Source: Ruminococcaceae bacterium UBA1425 | GTDB taxonomy: Bacteria > Bacillota > Clostridia > Oscillospirales > Acutalibacteraceae | Direction of reading: 5' to 3' | Assembly (NCBI GenBank): GCA_002329365.1 | Contig: DCUB01000011.1 | Location: 20,618 to 54,062 of the forward strand | DNA length: 33,445 nt | Shown: piece after piece, positions 24,421 to 32,689 of the stretch | Layout: every line of letters begins with the position of its first letter | Numbering within the stretch: position 1 is the stretch's first letter | Position numbers and translations under genes: made by a program | Notes under the pieces: model-generated | The model's input: only the letters and a program-made list of their open reading frames with translations | What the model was told of the DNA's origin: nothing | Database searches by the model: none

Positions 24421-24443
24421 AGGGAACGCATTTATGCGTTCCG
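24421..24443. repeat. Palindromic 23-base repeat, copy 1 (eutB-eutC gap)
   Basis: AGG then an inverted pair GGAACGCA / TGCGTTCC around a TTTA loop. A copy differing at one base lies at 32688-32710 between pduS and pduT. The differing base gives a G-T pair in the second copy, so the hairpin is kept in RNA. The preceding GTAGGGGCGACC (24393-24404) also looks like a common intergenic repeat. Confidence 0.75.
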
Positions 24444-24492
24444 TACACATTGATATGAAGACATTTTTGTTCGGACAGGAGTGTATGAGATT

Positions 24493-25377
24493 ATGGCGGA
24501 CAAAAAGCTAATTGAAGATATTGTCATGCAGGTGCTGACCGAAATGGGCTTTGACGGAATTTCGGCGGCAGACACGGAAAAAATTACGGAAGCCGTAATC
24601 GAAAGCAACAAAGCGGAGACGCTCACGGACATCACGTCAAAAGAATCAAAGGCAAAACCTCTGCTTAAAAATCCCGAGGATATGGACGCGCTTGTCAGAA
24701 TGAAAAGCAAAACACCGGCGCGTATAGGCGTAGGCAGAGCCGGCGGAAGGCTGAACACACAGACGATGCTGACCCTTCGCGCCGACCATGCCGCGGCAAA
24801 GGACGCCGTTTTTACAGACGTCAGCAGTGATGTGCTCGACAGGCTGGGGCTTTTTACCGTCACCACAAAATGCTGCGACAAAAACACTTTTTTAACGCGT
24901 CCCGACCTCGGCAGAAGCTTTTCCGACGAAACGCTTGCCGAAATAAGGTCAAAATGCAGGGCGAACCCCGACGTTCAGGTATATTTAAGCGACGGACTTT
25001 CTTCAACTGCGATTAACGCGAACGCCGAAAAAATTCTACCCGCGATTATCGACGGCCTTATGTCAAGGGGGATTACTGTCGGAACGCCGTTTTTCGTGCG
25101 CTTCGGCAGGGTAGGGGCGCAGGACGTTATTGCCGGAGCTTTGGGCGCAAAGGTAGTTTGCGTTCTGATAGGAGAGCGTCCGGGGCTTGCCACCGCCGAG
25201 AGCATGAGCGCGTACATAGCTTATGACGTAAAAGTGGGAATGCCGGAGGCGCGGCGCACGGTTGTATCAAACATACACAAGGGCGGTATTGCCGCTGTCG
25301 AGGCGGGAGCGTATATCGCCGAGCTTATTGAAAAGATATTGAAGGAAAAGAAAAGCGGTGTGGATTTAGCCGGCTGA
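24493..25377 (+). CDS. eutC: Ethanolamine ammonia-lyase small subunit EutC
   Basis: The 294-residue product is the cobalamin-binding small subunit. It contains ARIGVGRAGGRLNTQTML, LRADHAAAKDAVF, YLSDGLSSTAINANAEKILP, ERPGLATAESMSAYIAYDVK and RTVVSNIHKGGI, all diagnostic. Its N-terminus (ADKKLIEDIVMQVLTEMGF) forms an amphipathic helix like known encapsulation peptides, joined by a variable linker to the folded domain. The ATG at 24493 is chosen because ACAGGAG lies eleven bases upstream; the GTG at 24481 overlaps that ribosome site. Confidence 0.95.
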   Translation: MADKKLIEDIVMQVLTEMGFDGISAADTEKITEAVIESNKAETLTDITSKESKAKPLLKNPEDMDALVRMKSKTPARIGVGRAGGRLNTQTMLTLRADHAAAKDAVFTDVSSDVLDRLGLFTVTTKCCDKNTFLTRPDLGRSFSDETLAEIRSKCRANPDVQVYLSDGLSSTAINANAEKILPAIIDGLMSRGITVGTPFFVRFGRVGAQDVIAGALGAKVVCVLIGERPGLATAESMSAYIAYDVKVGMPEARRTVVSNIHKGGIAAVEAGAYIAELIEKILKEKKSGVDLAG

Positions 25378-25378
25378 A

Positions 25379-25396
25379 GGAGCTTTGAAAAGCTCC
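25379..25396 (+). other. Small hairpin between eutC and eutL
   Basis: GGAGCTTT (25379-25386), GA, AAAGCTCC (25389-25396) form a perfect eight-base inverted repeat just after the eutC stop. It lacks a T run, so it is not a terminator. It may protect or set a processing point in the mRNA. Confidence 0.4.
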
Positions 25397-25421
25397 AAAA
25401 GCCTGAAAGGACAGATATTGC

Positions 25422-26075
25422 ATGAAGCACGACCCTATTAAAACAACGGTACTCAGCGTAAAAATAATTCCGAACGCCGACCCGATGCTTTTAAAATCGC
25501 TCGGCGCGAAAAAGGGCGAGCGCAGCCTCGGCATAATAACGACCGACTGCGACGACGTATCCTACGCTGCTCTCGACGAAGCGACAAAAAAGGCGAGGGT
25601 AAGAGTGATTTACGCGCACAGCATGTACGCGGGCTCCGACAACGCGTCGACAAAGCTTGCGGGCGAGTTTATCGGCATATTGGCGGCGGACGAACCCGAG
25701 GAGGTCAGAAGCGGACTGCAGGCGGCTATAAGCTTTATCGAAAACGACAGTTGCTTTTACAGCGCGGCCGACGACGACTCTATAATTTATTTCGCACACT
25801 GCATTTCAAGGACAGGCTCGTTTCTCTCATCCGAGGCGGACGTTCCGGAGGGCATAGCAATGGCGTACCTTATTGCGCCTCCGCTTGAGGCTATGCTCGC
25901 GCTTGATGCCGCTATAAAGGCGGCTGACGTTGAGCTTAAGGTGTTTTACGGTCCGCCCACTGAAACAAACTTTGCCGGCGGTCTGCTCGTCGGTGACCAG
26001 GCTGCCTGCAAGGCCGCCTGCGAGGCCTTCGCCAACACTGTCTGCGAAGTAGCCGACAATCCGTTGGCATTTTAA
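25422..26075 (+). CDS. eutL: Microcompartment shell protein EutL (BMC-T)
   Basis: The 217-residue product is the tandem, circularly permuted BMC trimer EutL. Characteristic segments are SLGIITTDCDDVSYAALDEATKKA, split here as its first BMC half, then RVIYAHSMYAGS and the second half with GIAMAYLIAPPLEAMLALDAAIKAADV, FYGPPTETNFAGGLLVGDQAAC. EutL trimers sit in the shell and have a gated central pore. The ATG is preceded by AAAGGAC. It lies between the lyase subunits and the aldehyde dehydrogenase, 14 bases from eutE. Confidence 0.92.
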   Translation: MKHDPIKTTVLSVKIIPNADPMLLKSLGAKKGERSLGIITTDCDDVSYAALDEATKKARVRVIYAHSMYAGSDNASTKLAGEFIGILAADEPEEVRSGLQAAISFIENDSCFYSAADDDSIIYFAHCISRTGSFLSSEADVPEGIAMAYLIAPPLEAMLALDAAIKAADVELKVFYGPPTETNFAGGLLVGDQAACKAACEAFANTVCEVADNPLAF

Positions 26076-26089
26076 GGGGGCGACAGCAC

Positions 26090-27607
26090 ATGACGCTTGA
26101 CAGAGATCTTCAGTCTATACAGGAGGTGCGCTGCCTTGTGGCGGCCGCCAAAGCGGCGCAGGCAGAGCTTGCGACGTTCAGCCAGAAGCAGCTTGACGAT
26201 ATCTGCGAAAACATTGCAGCCGAGTGCGCAAAGCACGCAGAGGAGCTTGCCAAAATGGCTTGTGACGAAACGGGCTTCGGCGTCTGGCAGGACAAGGTTC
26301 TTAAAAATCAGCTCGGCAGCACCATAACGTGGAACTATATAAAAGACATGAAAACCGTCGGCGTGATTAATGAAAACAAAAAAGACGGGATTATTGAAAT
26401 CGGCGTTCCCGTGGGAGTCGTGGCGGCGCTTATACCGTCAACAAACCCCACTTCGACTGTGATGTACAAGTGCCTGATTTCGATAAAGTCCGGCAACTCG
26501 ATAGTTATAAGCCCTCACCCCGGGGCAAAAAACTGCATTACAGAAACGGCGAAGTTAATACAAAAAGCGGCGAGGGACGCCGGTGCGCCGGACGGCACGG
26601 TAAACTATATCAGCCTAACGACAATGGAAGCTACAAACGCGCTTTTAAAGCACCGCGACGTCGGTGTAATACTTGCCACGGGCGGCGAGGCGATGGTAAG
26701 GGCGGCTTACAGCTCGGGCAATCCCGCCATTGGCGTAGGCCCCGGCAACGGCCCGTCGTTTTTCGAGCGTTCCGCTGACATCAAAGCCGCCGTAAAGAGG
26801 ATTTTCGACAGCAAAACCTTCGACAACGGCACAATCTGCGCTTCAGAACAGTCCATAGTTACCGAAAAATGCATTGAAAACGAGGTAGTGGCGGAAGTAG
26901 AGGCGCAGGGCGGACACTTTCTCTCCGACGACGAATCAAAAAGGCTTTCAGGCTTTATTCTGCGCCCGAACGGCACTATGAATCCGCTGATAGTCGGTAA
27001 GTCGGCGCAGACAATAGCTGACCTGACGGGCTTAAGCATTCCGAAAGGCACGCGTGTTCTGCTTTCGCGCCAGACGGAGGTGTCGGATAAAAATCCCTAT
27101 TCAAGAGAAAAGCTTTGCCCGATTCTCGCTTTTTACGTCGAGGAGACATGGGAGCAGGCGTGCGAGCGTTCGATACAGCTTCTGAACGTCGAGGGAGTCG
27201 GTCACACGATGACTATACACTCGAACAATGACGAGATAATCCGTGAGTTCGCGCTTAAAAAGCCCGTTTCAAGGCTTCTCGTCAACACTCCGGGCGCGTT
27301 AGGCGGTGTAGGAGCTACAACAAAGCTCGCTCCCGCCCTCACACTTGGCTGTGGCTCCGTCGGCAAAAGCTCGACAAGCGACAACATCACACCTCTTAAC
27401 CTTATTAACATCCGCAGGGTGGCTTACGGCTGTTGCGAGCTTGAGGACTTGAGGGGAGCGGGAACGTCCGGCGACGAGGCTTTGGCAAAAACGTCCGAAA
27501 AGCCTCTTACTGCCGTAAATCCGGCTCCAACGTCACCGCCCGCGTTTTCAAAAAGCGATATAGAGCGTATTACGCGCGAGGTTATATCGCGGCTCGGCGG
27601 GCAGTAA
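26090..27607 (+). CDS. eutE: CoA-acylating aldehyde dehydrogenase EutE
   Basis: The 505-residue product converts acetaldehyde, NAD and CoA to acetyl-CoA inside the compartment. It shows IPSTNPTSTVMYKCL, the nucleotide region LATGGEAMVRAAYSSG, GVGPGNGP and the catalytic cysteine C250 in DNGTICASEQ. After the enzyme domain comes a proline/alanine-rich linker, then a C-terminal helix (KSDIERITREVISRLGG, about 488-505) that looks like an encapsulation peptide; in many relatives this helix is at the N-terminus. RBS GGGGGCG precedes the ATG. Confidence 0.94.
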   Translation: MTLDRDLQSIQEVRCLVAAAKAAQAELATFSQKQLDDICENIAAECAKHAEELAKMACDETGFGVWQDKVLKNQLGSTITWNYIKDMKTVGVINENKKDGIIEIGVPVGVVAALIPSTNPTSTVMYKCLISIKSGNSIVISPHPGAKNCITETAKLIQKAARDAGAPDGTVNYISLTTMEATNALLKHRDVGVILATGGEAMVRAAYSSGNPAIGVGPGNGPSFFERSADIKAAVKRIFDSKTFDNGTICASEQSIVTEKCIENEVVAEVEAQGGHFLSDDESKRLSGFILRPNGTMNPLIVGKSAQTIADLTGLSIPKGTRVLLSRQTEVSDKNPYSREKLCPILAFYVEETWEQACERSIQLLNVEGVGHTMTIHSNNDEIIREFALKKPVSRLLVNTPGALGGVGATTKLAPALTLGCGSVGKSSTSDNITPLNLINIRRVAYGCCELEDLRGAGTSGDEALAKTSEKPLTAVNPAPTSPPAFSKSDIERITREVISRLGGQ

Positions 27608-27665
27608 AGGTTTAATTTGTGGGATACTCCGCGGATAATAATAAAAAGACTCGGGGTGAAGAGGT

Positions 27666-28583
27666 ATGAAAAACCAGTATTATGAAGACGCCATAATATT
27701 TTCAGAAATACTTAAGAAAACGAGATTAAAAAGTACAGCTATTTCGTTCGGGAATTTTCTTCTTCCCTATAAAAGAGGTGTTAGTTCAAAAATCCAGTAC
27801 AACGAAGATGGAATTGACATGCTTGATAACAAGCATGAATATACCGTTAAGCTTTATCAAAGTGAACTACAACTTTCTTTGCAGCTATATGAGAATGTTT
27901 CAAACCACTTTCGTTTATTTGCCTTTACTCGGGCAGGTAACATACAAGGCATGACCTTTTCAATTAACCTAACAACTGAAAGGGAAAGTGATAACATAAT
28001 TTTTTTGACTCAGAAAATTAAGTTTTCAGAACTAAGAAATGACGATAAAGAGATAGCTGCATTAAAAAGAAGACAAAAACAAATATTATTGTGTGAAGTA
28101 TATCGTAAGATGGGTTTTGATGTAACTGAAAATAATGACTTAATTCTCGGGATATTTGATCCAAACGAAAGAAAATTTGTAAACACTTCACCAGAGTCAT
28201 TTTTAAACAATTTTATTGCCGTATCGATATTAAAAGGACATTTTCAAGGAAACAAAGGCTATGATTTGGATATTATCCCTAATTATCAGAATATAGTGAC
28301 TTTGGATACTTCTGATCAGAATATTTCCAAAGATATAATATTGCCGGATAAAGTATTACAACAAAAGAGTAAAAGAATTATTCCATTAGCATTTAGGTAT
28401 AAAGTGTTAAAAAGGGACAATTCAAAATGTGTTGCTTGCGGTAGAGGGGTGAATGATGGAGTTACTCTACATATTGACCATAAAATACCTTTTTCTTTAG
28501 GTGGACTAACAGAACTGGATAATTTACAAACACTTTGCTCGGAGTGTAATATAAGCAAAAGTAATAGATTTATTGATATATAA
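27666..28583 (+). CDS. HNH endonuclease inside the eut operon
   Basis: The 305-residue product ends in a complete HNH nuclease domain: C255 and C258 (CVAC), the core LHIDHKIPFSLGG (H269, D271, H272), N286 in ELDNLQTL, and C291/C294 (CSEC). The first 240 residues match nothing I recognise. The gene is visibly richer in A and T than its neighbours, with codons ending in A/T, and lies between eutE and the BMC-H gene in the same direction. GAAGAGG precedes the ATG. No methyltransferase or transposase is next to it. The bias and position suggest recent acquisition. It could be a solitary restriction-like or homing-type nuclease. Confidence 0.85.
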   Translation: MKNQYYEDAIIFSEILKKTRLKSTAISFGNFLLPYKRGVSSKIQYNEDGIDMLDNKHEYTVKLYQSELQLSLQLYENVSNHFRLFAFTRAGNIQGMTFSINLTTERESDNIIFLTQKIKFSELRNDDKEIAALKRRQKQILLCEVYRKMGFDVTENNDLILGIFDPNERKFVNTSPESFLNNFIAVSILKGHFQGNKGYDLDIIPNYQNIVTLDTSDQNISKDIILPDKVLQQKSKRIIPLAFRYKVLKRDNSKCVACGRGVNDGVTLHIDHKIPFSLGGLTELDNLQTLCSECNISKSNRFIDI

Positions 28584-28645
28584 ACGCACTTAAAGAGCGT
28601 TATATAAGGCAGGTAAATTATAATTTTTTTAGGAGGATAATAACA

Positions 28646-28942
28646 ATGGCAGAAACATTACAGGCACTCGGTATGGTTGAAACAAAGGGTCTCGTCGGCT
28701 CCATAGAGGCGGCGGACGCAATGGTAAAGGCGGCTAACGTCAGCCTTATCGGCAAGGTTCATGTAGGCGGCGGGCTTGTTACCGTTATGGTAAGGGGCGA
28801 CGTCGGTGCTGTTAAGGCGGCAACAGACGCGGGCGCGGCGGCTGCTTCAAAGGTCGGCGAGCTTGTTTCCGTACATGTAATTCCGCGTCCCCACAGCGAG
28901 GTTGAATATATTCTTCCCACTCTCAAGACCTCCGATAAATAA
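28646..28942 (+). CDS. eutM: Microcompartment shell hexamer protein (BMC-H, EutM/PduA type)
   Basis: The 98-residue product is a single BMC domain: ALGMVETKGLVGSIEAADAM, VGGGLVTVMVRGDVGAVKAATDAG and VHVIPRPHSEVE. Such proteins form the hexagonal tiles that make up most of the shell facets; the GGG loop lines the central pore. AGGAGG gives a very strong ribosome site, fitting its need for high copy number. It is the only BMC-H in this window. EutM and PduA cannot be told apart from sequence alone. Confidence 0.92.
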   Translation: MAETLQALGMVETKGLVGSIEAADAMVKAANVSLIGKVHVGGGLVTVMVRGDVGAVKAATDAGAAAASKVGELVSVHVIPRPHSEVEYILPTLKTSDK

Positions 28943-28947
28943 TCAAA

Positions 28948-29682
28948 ATGAGAACATTGACGGAAGCGGACCTTCGCGCTTCGCTTCAGACTGACGGTAT
29001 AAAGGAATACTCCGTGCCGCCGGATGTGTTTGTTACGCCCGCGGCAAAAGAGTATCTTCGAGTCCGCGGAATCAGTCTTGTTGTCCGAAGCGGTGATAAA
29101 ACCTGTTTTGACGAAACAAGACAGGCTAAGAACGCGTTGCCCAAAAGCGTTTATATCGACGCCGTAACAGGCAGAGGATACGACGAAAAGCCAGAAAACA
29201 TGACGCATCTTCGCAAAAACCTGCTTGTGCCGAAAACACATCCCGTAATAGCGTTCAGGGGAAAAATCGACACGCTGCAGGCGGATATTATTCTCGCGCA
29301 GGCAGCTGCGTCAGGAGCGGGCTTAAAGTCGCTTGTGTCGGACCTGCAGGAAACGCTTCTGTTTTTGCGCGCCATACTCGGAGCGGAGGTTAAGAATTCA
29401 CCGCTTGATGTAACAGAGCTTTTCGGTCTTTCGTTTCCCGAGCTTCGCCGAGTCTCGCACGACATCAAAGCGGAGTTAGGACTTGAAAAGCATCCCGTAC
29501 CCGATTATTCAATGGGTGAACTGCCCGCCGCTGTCAACGCTCTCAGGGCAAGAACGCGCGAGGCGGAGCTTGCGGCGCTGGAAGCTTTGCCGGACAGGCA
29601 AGACATTCTTACGGCTTTGAACAGGCTTTCAAGCGGAATGCACATCATTTTTTGCCGTCTGCTTAGCGGTTATTATAACTGA
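28948..29682 (+). CDS. eutT: EutT-type cobalamin adenosyltransferase
   Basis: The 244-residue product starts MRTLTEADLRASL and contains GIKEYSVPPDVFVTPAAKEYL, split here only by wording, plus KPENMTHLRKNLLVPKTHP and IAFRGKIDTLQADIILAQA. These match EutT, which adds the adenosyl group to cobalamin for EutBC. The HxxxCCxxC metal motif of enteric EutT is absent: only a single cysteine (KTC) is near the equivalent region. It begins five bases after the BMC-H stop with no clear ribosome site, so translation is probably coupled. Confidence 0.85.
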   Translation: MRTLTEADLRASLQTDGIKEYSVPPDVFVTPAAKEYLRVRGISLVVRSGDKTCFDETRQAKNALPKSVYIDAVTGRGYDEKPENMTHLRKNLLVPKTHPVIAFRGKIDTLQADIILAQAAASGAGLKSLVSDLQETLLFLRAILGAEVKNSPLDVTELFGLSFPELRRVSHDIKAELGLEKHPVPDYSMGELPAAVNALRARTREAELAALEALPDRQDILTALNRLSSGMHIIFCRLLSGYYN

Positions 29683-29695
29683 TTAGGTGTTTTAC

Positions 29696-30352
29696 ATGAA
29701 CGAAAACGAAATACGCGAGATAGTCGGGCGCGTGCTCGAAAAATATTCCGCCGTGACAGGCAATCCGCGCGTCGAAGAACGCGGCGGGAAAATTATCGTC
29801 GAGGCGTCCGCGCGCCATGTTCATCTCACAGAGGAAGCCGTTAAAGTGCTGTTCGGCGAGGGCGAAAGGCTGAACGCCGTCCGGGAGCTTTCGCAGCCCG
29901 GCCAGTTTTTGAGCGACAGGCGCGTAAAGCTCGTCACCGCAAAGGGAGTAATAGACAATGTTGCCGTGCTGGGGCCGGAGCGTCCGACCGTTCAGGTTGA
30001 GCTGTCGCTGACTGACTGCCGCACTCTGGGGCTAAACGCACCTATTAATATGTCGGGCGATTTAAACGGCGCCGCCGATGTCTATATAGTCGGCGAAAAG
30101 GGAATGATTTTCGCGCAGGGCAGCGTCATAGCCGCCAAGGCGCACATACATATGCGCCCCTCCGACGCTAAAGAATACGGCGTTTCCGATAATCAGCACG
30201 TCAAGGTTAAAATTGACGGCAGGCGTCCCGTAACCTTTGAGGATGTGGTGATAAGGTTGAATGATAATTTCGCGCCGGCTATGCACATCGACTTCGACGA
30301 GGCAAACGCCTGCTGCCTTGAAAAGAACGCGACGGGTACTATCCTGTTATAA
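29696..30352 (+). CDS. pduL: Phosphate acyltransferase PduL (EutD-type)
   Basis: The 218-residue product converts acetyl-CoA and phosphate to acetyl-phosphate and recycles CoA inside the shell. The zinc-binding histidines are in SARHVHLTEE (H41, H43) and AHIHMRPSDA (H150, H152). Conserved segments RELSQPGQFLSDRRV and VLGPERPTVQVE are present. Residues 1-19 (NENEIREIVGRVLEKY) form a typical N-terminal encapsulation peptide, followed by a short linker. The ATG at 29696 is used because AGGTG lies seven bases upstream; a GTG at 29687 falls within that site. Confidence 0.93.
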   Translation: MNENEIREIVGRVLEKYSAVTGNPRVEERGGKIIVEASARHVHLTEEAVKVLFGEGERLNAVRELSQPGQFLSDRRVKLVTAKGVIDNVAVLGPERPTVQVELSLTDCRTLGLNAPINMSGDLNGAADVYIVGEKGMIFAQGSVIAAKAHIHMRPSDAKEYGVSDNQHVKVKIDGRRPVTFEDVVIRLNDNFAPAMHIDFDEANACCLEKNATGTILL

Positions 30353-30366
30353 ATAGAGGTGATAAC

Positions 30367-31020
30367 ATGCCTGACATGTCAAGGGAACAAATAGTCGAGC
30401 TTGTCACGCGAGAGGTGCTGAAGCTTATGGGCGACAGCGTCGAGCCGGAAAACATCGACAAAAGCGGTCTGCCCTGCGCCCTTTTAATAGGCAGCGCCGA
30501 AAAGCTTCCGGTTTCGGTCAGAAAAAAGTACAATCTTTGCGGTATAGACTGCTATACCTGCGAGGAGGATATCGCGAAGTTTGAAAAAATATACATAACG
30601 GAGCTCAGCCTTACGGAGCTTGCCGACATTGCGCTCGGAAGAAACACGCGCGCCGTTCAGTGCGCCGTTATAACAGGGCTGCTGCACGGCACCGAAATAT
30701 TTCTGCTCGACTGCGCTCTGACGTTTCGGAAGCTTTCGGCGAAAGCTTCAAGGGGCTTTTATCAGCTCCTTGAGGGCTATGTCCGAACGCTCCAGAGCTT
30801 CGGCATCAAGCTTGTAAACGGTCAGACGCCAATAGACAAATACACTGTCCGTTCCGCTCCGTGCGACGACCTGCCCGAGGGGATAATAACGGAGGCTCTC
30901 GCCAAATCGATGGTTGAAAAATCCTCCGAAACAGTTATTCTGCTTAGAAAAGGCACAGTTATAACGCCGTCGGCAAAGGATGTTTTTTTACATGCCGGCA
31001 AAATTATTGAATCAGTCTGA
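30367..31020 (+). CDS. Conserved microcompartment-associated protein of unknown function
   Basis: The 217-residue product has no assigned activity. Its N-terminus (SREQIVELVTREVLKLMG, residues 5-22) closely resembles the encapsulation helices of EutC, EutE and PduL in this operon. The main domain has cysteines in SGLPCALLIG and LCGIDCYTCEED and a long helical region TFRKLSAKASRGFYQLLEGYV. It has a nucleotide-fold feel (ALLIGSAE, VQCAVITGLLHG). I recall a similar protein recurring beside pduL and eutN in Firmicutes eut operons (labelled as a hypothetical ethanolamine utilisation protein). RBS AGAGGTG; it is 14 bases after pduL and 12 before eutN. Confidence 0.8.
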   Translation: MPDMSREQIVELVTREVLKLMGDSVEPENIDKSGLPCALLIGSAEKLPVSVRKKYNLCGIDCYTCEEDIAKFEKIYITELSLTELADIALGRNTRAVQCAVITGLLHGTEIFLLDCALTFRKLSAKASRGFYQLLEGYVRTLQSFGIKLVNGQTPIDKYTVRSAPCDDLPEGIITEALAKSMVEKSSETVILLRKGTVITPSAKDVFLHAGKIIESV

Positions 31021-31032
31021 GGAGGCAAACCG

Positions 31033-31311
31033 ATGCTTATTTGCGAGGTTATAGGTCACGTCTGGGCGACAAAAAAACAGCCGGAGCTTGAGGGCTTTAA
31101 GCTGATGGTTGTCAGAGAAACGCATACAAACGAAAAAAACGGCAGAACCTTTGTAGCCGCCGACACTGTCGGAGCAGGTGTTGGCGAGCAGGTGCTTGTC
31201 GTCGACGGAAGCTCGGCGCGCCGTGCTTTAGGCGGCGACGGACTGCCTATTGACTGCGCCATTGTCGGCATAATCGACACCTTAGAGGTGCAGCGCGAAA
31301 AGAATAAATAA
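31033..31311 (+). CDS. eutN: Microcompartment vertex protein EutN (BMC-P)
   Basis: The 92-residue product is an EutN/CcmL-type pentamer that caps the shell vertices. It begins LICEVIGHVWATKKQPELEG and holds the conserved VAADTVGAGVGEQVLVVDGSS and IDCAIVGIIDTLEV. GAGGAGG gives a strong ribosome site before the ATG. Confidence 0.95.
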   Translation: MLICEVIGHVWATKKQPELEGFKLMVVRETHTNEKNGRTFVAADTVGAGVGEQVLVVDGSSARRALGGDGLPIDCAIVGIIDTLEVQREKNK

Positions 31312-31342
31312 CAGTTTTTGTTCCTGAAATGTGGTGAAACCG

Positions 31343-32689
31343 TTGAGCTTAAAAGACAAGATATTTGCCGCCGGAGTTGTAGGCTGCGGCGGAGCTGGTT
31401 TTCCGACGCATGTAAAGCTGTCCGTTGGCGTCGGGAACCTTATTATAAACGGAGCGGAATGTGAGCCGCTGCTGCGCACCGACAGATATATAATGACAAA
31501 TTTTGCGTCCGAGCTTGTTTCTGCAGCCGAGGCGATAAGAAACGAAACAGGCGCAAAGCTGTGCACAATTGGTCTGAAGCAAAGCTATAAAAGCGAAACA
31601 TCGGCGCTTCAAAAGGCGATTAAAGACTGCGGTGCATCCGCTACTGTAAAGCTTCACCTATTAAAAAGCTTTTATCCCGCGGGCGACGAGCAAACGCTTG
31701 TCCGCGAAATAACGGGTAAAACAGTACCGCCTGCCGGCATACCTTTGGATGTCGGCTGTGTTGTACTGAACGCCGCTACGCTGCTGTGTGTTTACGACGC
31801 GCAAAACGGCATACCATTTACGGACAAATTCCTCACCGTCACTGGCGAGGTAAAAAAGCCTGTCGTGCTTAAGGTTCCGCTCGGAACGTCGTTTAACGAG
31901 TGTATCGAAAAGGCGGGCGGTGTGAAGATAGACGACTATATTGTCGTGTCGGGCGGCCCGATGATGGGCAGGATTATTTCACGCGAACAGTCTGAAAATG
32001 AGGTCGTCACAAAAACTACTTCGGGCATACTTGTCCTCAAGGCAGACTGCGCTATCGCCAAAGCTGATGCAATGTCCGTACAGCAGATGCTCAACCGCGC
32101 GCGCTCGTCGTGCATCCAGTGCAGCTACTGCACGCAGATGTGTCCGAGATACCTTTTAGGTCATCCGATTGAGCCACACATGATAATGAGAAAAACGGGG
32201 CTTACTGGCAGCCTTGACGGCCTTCTGAGCGACCGTTACATTCAGAACGCGGCGCTTTGCTGCGAGTGCGGCGTGTGCGAGATTTACGCCTGTCCCATGG
32301 GCCTGCAGCCGAGAAGGATAAACGCCGTAATCAAAAAGGCTCTCGGCGAGGCGGGAATAAAATATAATAAGGGCGAGGGGCAGACGGAAGAAAGCACCAT
32401 GAGGGAGTACAGGAAAATCCCCACAAAAAGGGCTGCCGCAAGAGCGGGAGCAGCCGATTACTACGACTATAACATAACGGAGCTTGTATCGTTTGAGCCC
32501 TGCAAGGTCCGGCTGCCGTTAAAGCAGCACACCGGCGCGCCCAGCGAGCCTGTTGTCGGCAACGGTGAAAAGGTAAAAAAGGGTCAGCTTATTGCAAAAT
32601 GCCCCGAAGGAAAGCTTGGCGCAAACCTTCACGCGAGCATTGACGGCACGGTTACGCTAACCGACGGAAGTATTGTGATAAATAAGTAG
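31343..32689 (+). CDS. pduS: PduS-type cobalamin reductase (RnfC-like)
   Basis: The roughly 448-residue product matches PduS. An N-terminal glycine-rich flavin/NADH region (GVVGCGGAGFPTHVKL, NGAECEPLLRTDRY, PAGDEQTLVREITG) is followed by a SLBB-like part (VTGEVKKPVVLKVPLGT, SGGPMMGRI). Two 4Fe-4S clusters follow: CIQCSYCTQMCP and CCECGVCEIYACP. A barrel-sandwich tail ends the protein. It would reduce cob(III)alamin for the adenosyltransferase EutT. The start is uncertain: TTG at 31343 is favoured because the conserved N-terminus begins there, but GTG at 31331 or 31334 is possible. The stop codon lies at the edge of the palindromic repeat. Confidence 0.9.
   Translation: MSLKDKIFAAGVVGCGGAGFPTHVKLSVGVGNLIINGAECEPLLRTDRYIMTNFASELVSAAEAIRNETGAKLCTIGLKQSYKSETSALQKAIKDCGASATVKLHLLKSFYPAGDEQTLVREITGKTVPPAGIPLDVGCVVLNAATLLCVYDAQNGIPFTDKFLTVTGEVKKPVVLKVPLGTSFNECIEKAGGVKIDDYIVVSGGPMMGRIISREQSENEVVTKTTSGILVLKADCAIAKADAMSVQQMLNRARSSCIQCSYCTQMCPRYLLGHPIEPHMIMRKTGLTGSLDGLLSDRYIQNAALCCECGVCEIYACPMGLQPRRINAVIKKALGEAGIKYNKGEGQTEESTMREYRKIPTKRAAARAGAADYYDYNITELVSFEPCKVRLPLKQHTGAPSEPVVGNGEKVKKGQLIAKCPEGKLGANLHASIDGTVTLTDGSIVINK

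Noticed and set aside
23664..24431. A 255-residue frame antisense to eutB
   Set aside because: eutB is unambiguous on the other strand; the frame has no ribosome site and no family motif.
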